Shown: positions 1 to 8,532 of the stretch, one piece after another
How positions within the stretch are numbered: position 1 is the stretch's first letter
How the letters are laid out: each line of letters opens with the position of its first letter
NCBI RefSeq assembly: GCF_028622875.1
Contig: NZ_CP117709.1
Span: 3,599,001 to 3,663,000, forward strand
Origin: Streptomyces sp. MMBL 11-1
GTDB taxonomy: Bacteria; Actinomycetota; Actinomycetes; Streptomycetales; Streptomycetaceae
DNA length: 64,000 nucleotides
Direction of reading: 5' to 3'
Made by a program: the position numbers and the translations under genes
The notes under the pieces: generated by a model
What the model was told of the DNA's origin: nothing
The model's input: the letters and a program-made list of their open reading frames with translations, nothing else
The model's database searches: none

Positions 1-567
1 CTCGGCGAGGCCGCCGACGGCATCGAGGCGGTCGACCGTGCGCTGAGCCTGCGGCCGGACGTGGTCCTGATGGACGTGCGTATGCCGCGTCGCAACGGGA
101 TCGACGCCACGCGCCATCTGCTGGCCGAGGCGGCCGACCCGCCGAAGGTCGTGGTGATCACCACCTTCGAGAACGACGGCTACGTCACCGCCGCCCTCGG
201 CGCGGGCGCCAGCGGCTTCGTCCTCAAACGACTCCCGGTCCGCCGGATCGCCGAGGCGGTCCGGGTGGTGGCGGCCGGCGAGGCGGTTCTCTTTCCGGCC
301 GCACTGGGCCGCATGGTCGCCGCCCGCCCGCTGGACTCCGCGGCGGCCCTGCCGCAGGCCGCCCTGACCGGCCGGGAGGAGGAGGTACTGCGCCTGATGG
401 CCACCGGGCTCTCCAACCCGGAGATCGCGGAGTCCCTCACGGTGAGCCTGGAGACGGTCAAGACCCACGTCGGGAACGTGCTGACCAAGCTCGGCGCGCA
501 GAACCGGACCCATGCGGTGGTCATCGCCTACGAGTCCGGCCTGGTGGTCCCGCGCTTCGCCGAATGA
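1..567 (+). CDS. NarL/FixJ-type response regulator, 5'-truncated by the window edge
   Basis: The frame is open from the first base, so the true start lies outside the window. The visible part has the second half of a receiver domain: the phospho-acceptor Asp in VVLMDVRMP (codon 73-75), the switch Thr in VVITTFE, and the conserved Lys in GFVLKRLP. A LuxR-type HTH at the C terminus reads LTGREEEVLRLMATGLSN, followed by the recognition helix around LETVKTHVGNVLTKL. This is the normal two-domain layout of a DNA-binding regulator phosphorylated by a sensor kinase, and the kinase gene would be expected just upstream. The target genes cannot be told. It converges on the next gene with about 80 bp between stops. 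Confidence 0.93.
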   Translation, partial: LGEAADGIEAVDRALSLRPDVVLMDVRMPRRNGIDATRHLLAEAADPPKVVVITTFENDGYVTAALGAGASGFVLKRLPVRRIAEAVRVVAAGEAVLFPAALGRMVAARPLDSAAALPQAALTGREEEVLRLMATGLSNPEIAESLTVSLETVKTHVGNVLTKLGAQNRTHAVVIAYESGLVVPRFAE

Positions 568-646
568 CCGGCTGCCCGTGCCGACCGGGAGGGGCCTGGG
601 GTCTGCCGTTTCGCGGCCCCGGACGTGGCCCCGGCCCCGGCCCCGG

Positions 647-2221
647 TCAGCGCGTGACGACCGGCCGGAAGGCGTCCCGTATGCCGGACTTGGTGGTGGA
701 GACGAACTGGTCGCCCGGCCCGTAGTCGTACGTGCCGTAGTACTCGTAGCGCAGCACGGCCGGGCAGCTCTTGCCGCCGATCTGCACCGAGCGCGGATCG
801 ACGCGCTTGCCGGTGCGCAGCTCGTAGACCTTCAGCGGGACCTTCACCTTGTGGAAGGTGACCCGGTGGGGGAAGTGCTTGAACTTGTTGTTCTTGTAGG
901 AGCAGGACTCGACGGCGGCGCCGTTCTTCGCCGTGTCCGCGCAGACCACGAGCGCCGCCTCGACGGGGTCATCGGTGCGCCAGCCGGCGGGAAGCTTGCC
1001 GGTGTAGTCGGTGTCGCCGAGGAACAACGCGCGGTTGGTCCCCTTGCGGGGCGGCGGGGCGGCGCTGTACTTGGCGGGTTTGTCGCAGTAGCCGGATCCC
1101 GCGCTGTAGGTGGCGCCGATCAGAGTGCGCACCTCGTCGAGTTCGATGGCCAGGCCGGCCTTCTTCACGCCGCTGCGCGCCTTGCCGGTGAGCGGCTCGT
1201 CCGGGTACGCGTCGAGGAGTCGCTGGTAGTGCGCGCGTGCCTGCTTCCATTTCCCCTCGCCCATCAGGGCGTCGCCGCATCCGGCCAGCGCGGCGGGTTC
1301 CGTACGCGTCGCGGCGTCGGCCGACCGGTCCAGGACGTCACGGGTGGGCTCGCGGTCGCGGAGCCAGCCGGCCGTCTCGGCGGTATCACAGGCGTCCTCG
1401 GCGGGCAGGGTGTCGAGGAAGGTGTCCAGGGTCGTCTGGACGACCCTCTCGTGGCCGGGCTCCGTCAGGACCCGGGCGAGAACGCCGAAGCCCCGCTCCA
1501 GCTCCTCGACGTCCCCGACCTGCCCGGCGTCGTACAGCGTGGACGCGGCGCGCTCCAGCCGCCGGCAGGTCTCCACCACCGCGTCGCCGGGCTCGACCAG
1601 CGTCGCTCCCACCACGCGGTGTCCGGACCGCACCTCGCTCTGCGCGGCGACTGCCTCCTCGCAGTCACCGGCCTCGCGGGCATCGTCCACCCGGTTCCCG
1701 ATGCCGTGTGCGCCAACGCGCAGCACCACGGCGGTCAGCACGACCGCGACCGTGACCACGAGAGCGCCGTAGCGCTGCACCCGCCGTACGACGTGCTCAC
1801 GTCGCCGGGTCAGGAACCAGCCGTGGGCGACGCCCGCCACCCACCACAGGAGCAGCAGAACCTCGCACCAGGTCGCGGCGGTCGAGGCGGCGAGGCTGAG
1901 AAGCGTGACGCTGCCGAGTGCGGCGACCGCGGCCGACCGCCGGTGCCCCAGCAGCAGGTACCCGATGCCGAGCAGGGAGGCATTGCCGATCGCGGCCGCC
2001 ACGGCGTCACACGGGGCTCCGGTCGCGGTCGCGGTCGGCTCGGGCGGCCGGGGCGGCACCAGCGACTCCGATGGCTCCGGTGACTCCAGTGGCTCCGGTG
2101 ACCCCGGTGACTCCAGTGGCTCCGGTGACCCCGGTGACTCCGGTGACTCCAGTGGCTCCGGTGACATCGGTGACTCGTCGGGTCGCCGGTACGGGTCGTG
2201 TTCGTCCGTCGAGTGATCCAT
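647..2221 (-). CDS. membrane protein with Pro/Ser/Glu repeat N terminus and TPR-like C-terminal part
   Basis: Not a family I recognise. The 524 residues divide into a disordered N terminus (about residues 15-65) made of near-identical Ser-Pro-Glu-Pro-Leu-Glu type units, then three hydrophobic segments (about 85-185), then a soluble part with helical repeat character around [20 protein letters not shown], which is TPR-like. The C-terminal domain has several cysteines and a Tyr-rich strand region. The start ATG is 6 bp after the stop of the upstream membrane gene on the same strand, so the two are probably co-transcribed. The DNA encoding the repeat (about 2050-2170) has a 9-bp/27-bp period and may vary in copy number between strains. 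A role in envelope stress or secretion is only a guess. Confidence 0.75.
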   Translation of the reverse strand: MDHSTDEHDPYRRPDESPMSPEPLESPESPGSPEPLESPGSPEPLESPEPSESLVPPRPPEPTATATGAPCDAVAAAIGNASLLGIGYLLLGHRRSAAVAALGSVTLLSLAASTAATWCEVLLLLWWVAGVAHGWFLTRRREHVVRRVQRYGALVVTVAVVLTAVVLRVGAHGIGNRVDDAREAGDCEEAVAAQSEVRSGHRVVGATLVEPGDAVVETCRRLERAASTLYDAGQVGDVEELERGFGVLARVLTEPGHERVVQTTLDTFLDTLPAEDACDTAETAGWLRDREPTRDVLDRSADAATRTEPAALAGCGDALMGEGKWKQARAHYQRLLDAYPDEPLTGKARSGVKKAGLAIELDEVRTLIGATYSAGSGYCDKPAKYSAAPPPRKGTNRALFLGDTDYTGKLPAGWRTDDPVEAALVVCADTAKNGAAVESCSYKNNKFKHFPHRVTFHKVKVPLKVYELRTGKRVDPRSVQIGGKSCPAVLRYEYYGTYDYGPGDQFVSTTKSGIRDAFRPVVTR

Positions 2222-2227
2222 GGGTCG

Positions 2228-2722
2228 TTATCCCCGAGGTGTCGTGGGTGCCGGGCCGCGTACGGAGAACCAGCGGTGCGCGGTCCCACCGAGCAGCACC
2301 CACAGGGCCGCCGCGTCGATACCGAAGACCAGCAGCACCGGGAGACTGGGCGCTCCGGAGAGCAGTGAGCCGAGGAAGCCGATGAGCGTCGAGCACGCCA
2401 CCAGGGCCAGACAGGCGGCCAGCACCGCGCGGGTCCACGGCCGGCGCCTGCCGCTCAGGGCGACGCAGGCGGCCTGAAGCGCCGCCAGACCCCAGCAGAA
2501 CAGCGCCACGAACCACGCCATGCCCATCGGCAGGATCAGGTCCTGCCCGTGCTCCTGCTTGTTGTAGTTCTCGTCAAGGACCACCCAGCCGCCCAAGGCG
2601 GTGCCCACCGCGTGCGCGGCGACGACCACGAGCACGAAGACGAGGGCCCCGGGGATCCGGCCAGGCAGGCCGGACGGGTCGGACGGCTCGGACGGGCCTC
2701 GCTGGGGGGAGAAGTTCCGCAT
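2228..2722 (-). CDS. small four-TM membrane protein of unknown function
   Basis: 164 residues from the ATG at 2722. That start is chosen because GAGGTGA stands 6 nt before it; a longer in-frame extension upstream is Arg/Lys-rich and looks non-coding. There are four hydrophobic stretches: [18 protein letters not shown], a segment after [28 protein letters not shown] and [19 protein letters not shown]. The N terminus is short and Pro/Ser-rich. No catalytic motif is visible. It is the first gene of a two-gene unit with the repeat-bearing membrane protein that follows after 6 bp, so the two may act together at the membrane. Confidence 0.75.
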   Translation of the reverse strand: MRNFSPQRGPSEPSDPSGLPGRIPGALVFVLVVVAAHAVGTALGGWVVLDENYNKQEHGQDLILPMGMAWFVALFCWGLAALQAACVALSGRRRPWTRAVLAACLALVACSTLIGFLGSLLSGAPSLPVLLVFGIDAAALWVLLGGTAHRWFSVRGPAPTTPRG

Positions 2723-3133
2723 GGGAGTCACCTCACGCTTTCGTGTCCGGCGGGTCGTGGACCCGGGTCCGGCCGGCTTCGTGGACCGCACGCGTCGCGC
2801 GGTGGCGGCCGTTGTCGCCGGCCGGGCGGGGGCCCGAGCCCTCCCCCGATCGCCCGGGCTCGGGCCGCGCGGCGTGGCCGGTCCGGGCCGCCCTTCTCGG
2901 CAATTCCAACGCCGTACGCCGTTGTTCGGCAGCCCCTGCCCCGGCCCCGAACAACCCGGCGGCGCGAACCGGCCGCGGCCGATCGTGAAGATCAGGTGAA
3001 CACCCGTGCCCAGCCTGCGGATACCCAGCAGTACAGCTGCGGCCGTACCCCCGGCTGCCTACCCTGAGCGCCCGGACGGCCGCACCGGGTGATGTCCTGG
3101 TGGAGACCCACGTACCGAGGGCGGGGCAGGCGG
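2723..3133. other. gene-free divergent intergenic region
   Basis: This 411-bp stretch lies between the divergent small membrane protein and the STAND/WD40 gene. Open frames exist on both strands but lack ribosome binding sites and domain-like composition. It must hold the promoters of both flanking units. I could not pick out a convincing -35/-10 pair or a long inverted repeat. Confidence 0.5.
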
Positions 3134-6100
3134 ATGTCGGGACACCAAGGACCGGGACGCACCGAGGGCGAGCTGGATCCGGAGGCGGGTCCGGTGCCGC
3201 GGTTCGCCGCCGGACTGCGGGCGCTGCGCGAGGCGGCGGGCAAGCCCACGTACCGGGCGATGGCTCACGGGGCACGGTACGGGGTGACCACCCTGTCGCA
3301 GGCGGCGGCCGGGAAGCAGTTACCCACCCGGGCGGTGACGCTCGCCTATGTGGAGGCGTGCGGCGGGGACGTGGCCGAGTGGGAGCGGCGCTGGCGCGAG
3401 GCGTCGGCAGAGCTGGCCGCCGAGGCGTCCGGTGGCGAGACCTCCCGGCCTCCGTACCGCGGCCTGACGCGGTACGAACCGGGCGACGCCGAAATCTTCT
3501 TCGGCCGCGACCGGCTCGTGGAGCGGCTGACCGCACTGACCCGCGAGCACCGCCTCACCGCCGTCTTCGGCCCCTCCGGCAGCGGCAAGTCCTCGCTGTT
3601 GCGCGCCGGTCTGATCCCTCGGCTGCGCACCCCGCCCGAGGGCGCGGGCGGTGGGGGCGGCGGGACCGCTCCGGCGGCCGTGCGGATCCTCACGCCCGGC
3701 TCCGCCCCGCTGCGCACGCACGCCGACCGGCTCGTGCCCGTGCCCGACACCGACGCCGACACCTGGCTGATCGTCGACCAGTTCGAGGAGCTGTACACCC
3801 TCGGCGCCGACCCGGCCGGCCGGGACGCCTTCATCGACCGCCTCGTCACCGCCACCGACGTCGGCAGCCGGCTGCGCGTCGTCATCGCGGTGCGGGCCGA
3901 CTTCCTCGGCCGCTGCGCCGAACACCCCGGCCTCACCGCCGCGTTGCAGGGCGCCACGCTGCTCACCGGTCCGATGAGCCGCGCGGAGCTGCGGGAGACC
4001 ATCGTGCGCCCGGCCGCGGCGGAGGGGCTGATCGTCGAACGCTCCCTGACCGACCGTCTCCTGGACGAGGTCGAGGGCGCCCCGGGCGGGCTGCCGATGA
4101 TGTCGCACGCCCTGCTGGAGACCTGGCGCCACCGCAGCGGCCGGGTCCTGACGGAGGCCGCGTACGAGGCGGCCGGCGGACTGCGCGGTGCCGTCGTCCG
4201 CACGGCCGAGCAGGTGTACCGCGAACTCACGCCGTCGCAGGCCGAGGTGGCCCGCCATGTGCTGCTCCGGCTCGTCGCGCCCGGCGACGGGGCGGCGGAC
4301 ACGCGCCGCCCCACCGAGCACGCGGAGCTCGACTTCGGCAGCCCCGCCGACACCCGGGTGGCGCTGGAACGCCTGGTCCACGCACGGCTCATCACCTTCG
4401 ACGACGGCACGGTCGACCTCGCCCACGAAGCGCTCATCACCGCCTGGCCCCGGTTGCGCGCATGGATAGACGCCGAACGCGACCGGCTGCGCGTCCACCG
4501 CGCGCTCTCCGAGGCGGCACGCACCTGGCAGGCGCTCGGCCGGGAGAGCGCCGCGCTGTACGCGGGCTCCCGCCTGGACGCCGCTCGCGACGCGTTCCCG
4601 CAGGACGCCGCCCGGCCCGGCGGCGCCACGGCGAGAGCTCGGCGGGCCGTGAAGAGCCTGAGGGGCAGGGAGAGCCCGAGGGAGGGGGAGAGCCGGGGCG
4701 ACGGGGAGGGCCGGGGCGACGGGGAGAGTCGGCGAGGTCTCGAACTCACGCCGTCGGAGCGGCAGTTCCTCACGGCCTCGCTCCGCCGTCAGCACCGCAC
4801 CGCGCGGCTGCGCCGTACGGTCGTGGCCCTGCTCGCCGCACTCGGGCTGCTCGCCACCGGCACCGCCGTCGTCGCCCTCCGGGCGCGCGCCACCGCGCAG
4901 ACCGAGCGGGACGACGCCGTCTTCGGCCGCCTCACCACCGAAGCCGACAGCCTCCGCGAGATCAGCGCCGGGCTGGCCGGCCGCCTCGACGTCGCCGCGC
5001 ACGGCATACGCTCCACCCCGGACACCCGGACCCGCCTGGCCTCGGACGCGGGCCGGACGCTGGCCACCCGGCTGCCCGGTCACGCCGGTCTCGCCAGCTC
5101 CGTCGCGTACGCGCCCGACGGCCGCACCCTCGCCAGTGGCGGCCACGACGGCACGGTCCGGCTGTGGGACACCGCCGCGCGGCCCGGGTCCGCGGGCCCG
5201 GCCGGGGGCCTGGGAAAGCCGTTGGGGAAACCGCTGCGATTCCGTACGGGCCCGGTCGGCGCGGTCGCGTTCGCGCCGTCGCACGGAGACCTGCTGGCGG
5301 TCACCGGCAAGGGCGGCGGCGTCCAGTTGTGGGACGTACACGACCGGGAGCGGCCCCGTTCCGTCGGACGGCCGCTGGTGAGCCACGACGGGAAGAACAT
5401 CGTCTCGGTCGCGTTCGCCCCCGACGGCCGGACGCTGGCCACCGCCGGAGACGATGGGACCGTACGGCTGTGGGACCTGAGCGCCCCGGACCGGCCCACG
5501 CCGCTCGGCGGACCCGTCAAGGCCGACGGGTCCGAGGAAGGCAGCGTCCGCGCCGTCGCGTTCGCCCCGGACGGGGGCGTCCTGGCCACGGCGGGCTTCG
5601 ACGGTTCCGTACGGATGTGGCGGTTCGACCGGGACGACGGGATCGAGCCGCTCGGTACGCCGCTGCGCGAACACACCGCCTCCGTCTGGGCGGTGGCCTT
5701 CTCCCCGGACGGCCGGACGCTCGCCACGGCCGGCTTCGACGACACCGTACGGCTATGGGACGTGACCGAGCCGGGGCGCCCGCGGCCGCTGGGCGATCCG
5801 CTCACCGAGCACACCGCGCCCGTTCTGTCGGTGGCCTTCAGCTCCGACGGCCGCACCCTGGTGAGCGCGGGCGAGGACGACGCGCCGATCCTGTGGAACG
5901 TGGCCAATCCCGCCTATCCGCAGCAGCTCGGGGAGCCGCTGGCCGGCCACGCGGGAGCCGTGTGGGAGGTGGCCTTCGGCCCCGACGGCCGTACCCTCGC
6001 CAGCGTCGGCGCCGACCGCGGCGTCCGCCTCTGGCACCGGCCGCCGACCGTCCTCTCGGACTTCACCAACCCGGTGTCCGGCATCGCCCACAGCCCCGAC

Positions 6101-7102
6101 GGCCTGCTGCTCGCCGCCGCCAGCACCGACGACGCGCTGATCCGTCTGTGGGACGTCGACGAGCCGGGCCGCCCGCGCCGGATCCCGCGGATGCTCACCG
6201 GCCACGAGGACCAGGTACTGAGTGTCGCGTTCGCCCCGGACAGCCGTACGGTGGCCGGCGGCGCACTGGACGGCTCCGTACGGCTGTGGGACGTTTCCGC
6301 GCCCGAACGCCCGGTCCCGCTGGGCGGACCGCTGAGGGCGCACGACGAAGGCGTCAACACCGTCGCGTTCACCCGGGACGGCCGCACGTTGGCCACCGGC
6401 GGCGAGGACGGCACGGTGCGGCTGTGGGACGTACGCCGACCGGGCCGTGTACGGCCGATCGGCGCACCGCTGCGCGGCCACGGGGACGCCGTCCGCTCCC
6501 TCGCCTTCACCCGGGACGGGAGGACGCTGGCCACCGGCGGCGAGGACGGCACGGTGCGGCTGTGGCACGTGAGCGACCCGGCACGGGCGCGGGCCGCCGG
6601 CGAAGCTCTCGGCGGGGACGACGAGTCGGTCAACGCGGTCGCCTTCGCCCCGGACGGGAGGACGCTGGCCACCGGCGGCGAGGACCGCGCGGTGCGGCTG
6701 TGGGACGTACGCCGACCGGACCGTGCCCGGCAGATCGGGGAAGAGCTGGGCGGGCACCGCGGGCCGGTCAGGGCGGTGGCCTACTCACCGGACGGGAAGA
6801 CCCTGGCCACCGGCGGCAGCGACCACACGGTCCGGCTGTGGGACGTGGCGGAGCCGGCCCGTGCCGAGCCCGCCGGCGGGGAACTCACCGGTCACCTCGA
6901 CACCGTCACGTCCGTCGCGTTCGGCCCGGAGGGCGACACCCTCGTCTCCGCCGGCTACGACCTGACGGCCCGGGTATGGCTCCTGGACACGCACCGCGCC
7001 GCGCAGTACGTCTGCGACCACACCGGCGGAGTCCTCACGCGCGCCGAATGGGAGGAGCGTTTGCCGCGACTCGGATACCGGACGGTGTGCGAGACCACGT
7101 GA
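3134..7102 (+). CDS. HTH-nSTAND1 NTPase-TM-WD40 signalling protein
   Basis: 1322 residues from the ATG at 3134 (an alternative start at 3089 is less likely). Order of parts: an XRE/HTH-like helical domain (about residues 15-85); an nSTAND1 module opening with PYRGLTRYEPGDAEIFFGRD; Walker A GPSGSGKSSLL (Lys near residue 152); Walker B WLIVDQFEELY (near 215); a helical arm; a charged Arg/Glu/Gly linker; one TM segment VVALLAALGLLATGTAVVAL (about 563-585); then a beta-propeller region with 14 recognisable blade ends of the form VRLWD/VRLWH. Fourteen blades would make two seven-bladed propellers. STAND proteins are nucleotide-driven switches that oligomerise after a sensor domain is engaged. Here the propeller is probably outside the membrane or at its face and the NTPase inside. 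The gene stands alone, and effector and ligand are unknown. Confidence 0.88.
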   Translation: MSGHQGPGRTEGELDPEAGPVPRFAAGLRALREAAGKPTYRAMAHGARYGVTTLSQAAAGKQLPTRAVTLAYVEACGGDVAEWERRWREASAELAAEASGGETSRPPYRGLTRYEPGDAEIFFGRDRLVERLTALTREHRLTAVFGPSGSGKSSLLRAGLIPRLRTPPEGAGGGGGGTAPAAVRILTPGSAPLRTHADRLVPVPDTDADTWLIVDQFEELYTLGADPAGRDAFIDRLVTATDVGSRLRVVIAVRADFLGRCAEHPGLTAALQGATLLTGPMSRAELRETIVRPAAAEGLIVERSLTDRLLDEVEGAPGGLPMMSHALLETWRHRSGRVLTEAAYEAAGGLRGAVVRTAEQVYRELTPSQAEVARHVLLRLVAPGDGAADTRRPTEHAELDFGSPADTRVALERLVHARLITFDDGTVDLAHEALITAWPRLRAWIDAERDRLRVHRALSEAARTWQALGRESAALYAGSRLDAARDAFPQDAARPGGATARARRAVKSLRGRESPREGESRGDGEGRGDGESRRGLELTPSERQFLTASLRRQHRTARLRRTVVALLAALGLLATGTAVVALRARATAQTERDDAVFGRLTTEADSLREISAGLAGRLDVAAHGIRSTPDTRTRLASDAGRTLATRLPGHAGLASSVAYAPDGRTLASGGHDGTVRLWDTAARPGSAGPAGGLGKPLGKPLRFRTGPVGAVAFAPSHGDLLAVTGKGGGVQLWDVHDRERPRSVGRPLVSHDGKNIVSVAFAPDGRTLATAGDDGTVRLWDLSAPDRPTPLGGPVKADGSEEGSVRAVAFAPDGGVLATAGFDGSVRMWRFDRDDGIEPLGTPLREHTASVWAVAFSPDGRTLATAGFDDTVRLWDVTEPGRPRPLGDPLTEHTAPVLSVAFSSDGRTLVSAGEDDAPILWNVANPAYPQQLGEPLAGHAGAVWEVAFGPDGRTLASVGADRGVRLWHRPPTVLSDFTNPVSGIAHSPDGLLLAAASTDDALIRLWDVDEPGRPRRIPRMLTGHEDQVLSVAFAPDSRTVAGGALDGSVRLWDVSAPERPVPLGGPLRAHDEGVNTVAFTRDGRTLATGGEDGTVRLWDVRRPGRVRPIGAPLRGHGDAVRSLAFTRDGRTLATGGEDGTVRLWHVSDPARARAAGEALGGDDESVNAVAFAPDGRTLATGGEDRAVRLWDVRRPDRARQIGEELGGHRGPVRAVAYSPDGKTLATGGSDHTVRLWDVAEPARAEPAGGELTGHLDTVTSVAFGPEGDTLVSAGYDLTARVWLLDTHRAAQYVCDHTGGVLTRAEWEERLPRLGYRTVCETT

Positions 7103-7161
7103 AGCCTGTCGCCCCCTCGCCGTACGCCCGCACCGTCTGCCCCCGGCCCTGCCCCCGGGGT

Positions 7162-8103
7162 TCAAGGAGTGCTGAACTTCAGGACAGCGCCGTCCTGGTT
7201 GTGCGCCACGACGACCGCCTTCAGCTCGTCACCGAACCCGGCCTCGCCGCCCACGCCACCCAGCTGCATCACGGTGCCCGCCGTCCGGAAGGTGACGGAT
7301 TCGTCGGCCACGATGACATGCACGCTCACCCCGTTCGCCGTGATGTGCGCCGTGGAGGTCACCAGCACCTCGCACGCCCCGTCCGAGCAGGCGTCGGTGT
7401 TCTTGCCGTCGGCCGCCTCGGGCAGCGGGCCGGTGGGGTCGGGCGCGGGTGAGTCCGCTCCCTCGTCGGCCCCGCCGGGCGCTCCGCGCTCCCCGGGCTC
7501 CCCGGGCTCCCCGGGCTCCCGGCCGGCGGCGCACTGCTTCGCCCGCTCGTGCGCGGCCGCGAGCCGCGGGTCCTTCTCCGTCAGTTCCGGCAGGCCCGGC
7601 TCGGGCGGGGTCAGGGACCGTACGAGCTTGTCGACCCCTGCCGCACTGCCCTCGGCGTCGTCCATCGCCGCGGCCGGGGAGACCTCGTCGAGTTCGGGCA
7701 GGACAGCCGCCAGCTTCTTCAGCCAGGCGGCGAGCAGCCGGTCAGCCGCGGGAATGCCCGACCGGCTGAGCTTCCTCAGGTCGCGGTCCACGCTCTCCAC
7801 CGCGTTCGGCGTCCGGGAGAGGTAGCTCATGGCGAGCAGTTGGCCCGACGGGCCGGGCTCCCGCGGGCTCCGGATCTCCCGCAGATCCGCCTCGCTGTCC
7901 TTCCGGAGATCCTCGATCGCGGTCGTCGACTCGCACAGGCCGCCGACCCACCGCACCAGCTCCTCGGACGGCGGCCGTACCGGCGCCGGGCCGGCCGTCC
8001 CCTTGTCCGACGCGCCTGCCTCGCCGTCCGCTCCGCCCCCGCAACCGCCGACGGCCAGCACCAGCCCCGCGGCCACCATGGCGACGCGTCCCCTCGTGAA
8101 CAT
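7162..8103 (-). CDS. secreted lipoprotein of unknown function
   Basis: 313 residues. The N terminus MFTRGRVAMVAAGLVLAVGGCG is a lipoprotein signal with lipobox LAVGGC, so the mature chain should begin at that Cys and be lipid-anchored outside the membrane. GAGAGGGG a few bases before the ATG supports the start. The mature part is mostly helical and acidic, has a Gly/Pro/Glu/Ala-rich low-complexity linker, and ends in a beta-rich domain with a conserved-looking Cys pair around TDACSDGACEVLV. No enzyme motif was found. It is convergent with the STAND/WD40 gene (59 bp between stops) and divergent from the lysyl-oxidase-like gene. Confidence 0.8.
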   Translation of the reverse strand: MFTRGRVAMVAAGLVLAVGGCGGGADGEAGASDKGTAGPAPVRPPSEELVRWVGGLCESTTAIEDLRKDSEADLREIRSPREPGPSGQLLAMSYLSRTPNAVESVDRDLRKLSRSGIPAADRLLAAWLKKLAAVLPELDEVSPAAAMDDAEGSAAGVDKLVRSLTPPEPGLPELTEKDPRLAAAHERAKQCAAGREPGEPGEPGERGAPGGADEGADSPAPDPTGPLPEAADGKNTDACSDGACEVLVTSTAHITANGVSVHVIVADESVTFRTAGTVMQLGGVGGEAGFGDELKAVVVAHNQDGAVLKFSTP

Positions 8104-8532
8104 CCCGACGACCCCTCTCCGTGCTGTGACTCGGTCTTCGCAGGCCGGACCCCGGCACCGCAGGACCAGTTCAGCGCGGCACAGTTTGTTCGGTCACCCC
8201 TCCGCGGCCGTGAACAAATTCCCCGGACTCCCGGCACGACCCTGCGCCGTACGGAACGAGCCGGTCCGCTGCCCGGGCCCTGGCCGAAAGACGCGCGGGG
8301 GCGGCGTCCGGCAGAGCCGCTGCGCGGAAGCGGTAGCGAGGGTCCCCGGCGGGCTCCGGCACGGCGGACCGGGCGGACCTTTTCGGACAACTGTGGGCCG
8401 TCCGGGTGAGTGCAGACAACCTGCGGGGCCCGCTCCGCTTCTCACAGGCCGGACACAGCGTCGCCACAGGTGAGTTGGGGCCGTGCTGCTCGTCCACGTT
8501 CCGCACGCACCCGGAAGCCGGAAGTACGAGGA
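8104..8532. promoter_or_regulatory. divergent promoter region with a TTTGTTC/GAACAAA inverted repeat
   Basis: 429 bp between the divergent lipoprotein and lysyl-oxidase-like genes, with no credible gene. An AT-rich inverted repeat, TTTGTTC (8185-8191) and GAACAAA (8212-8218), stands out against the GC-rich background and lies about 80-115 bp upstream of the lipoprotein start. It may be an operator. The rest shows no clear promoter pair. Confidence 0.4.

Noticed and set aside
3320..5674. 784-codon minus-strand frame
   Set aside because: Lies across Walker motifs and WD40 blades of the real gene and has shadow composition.
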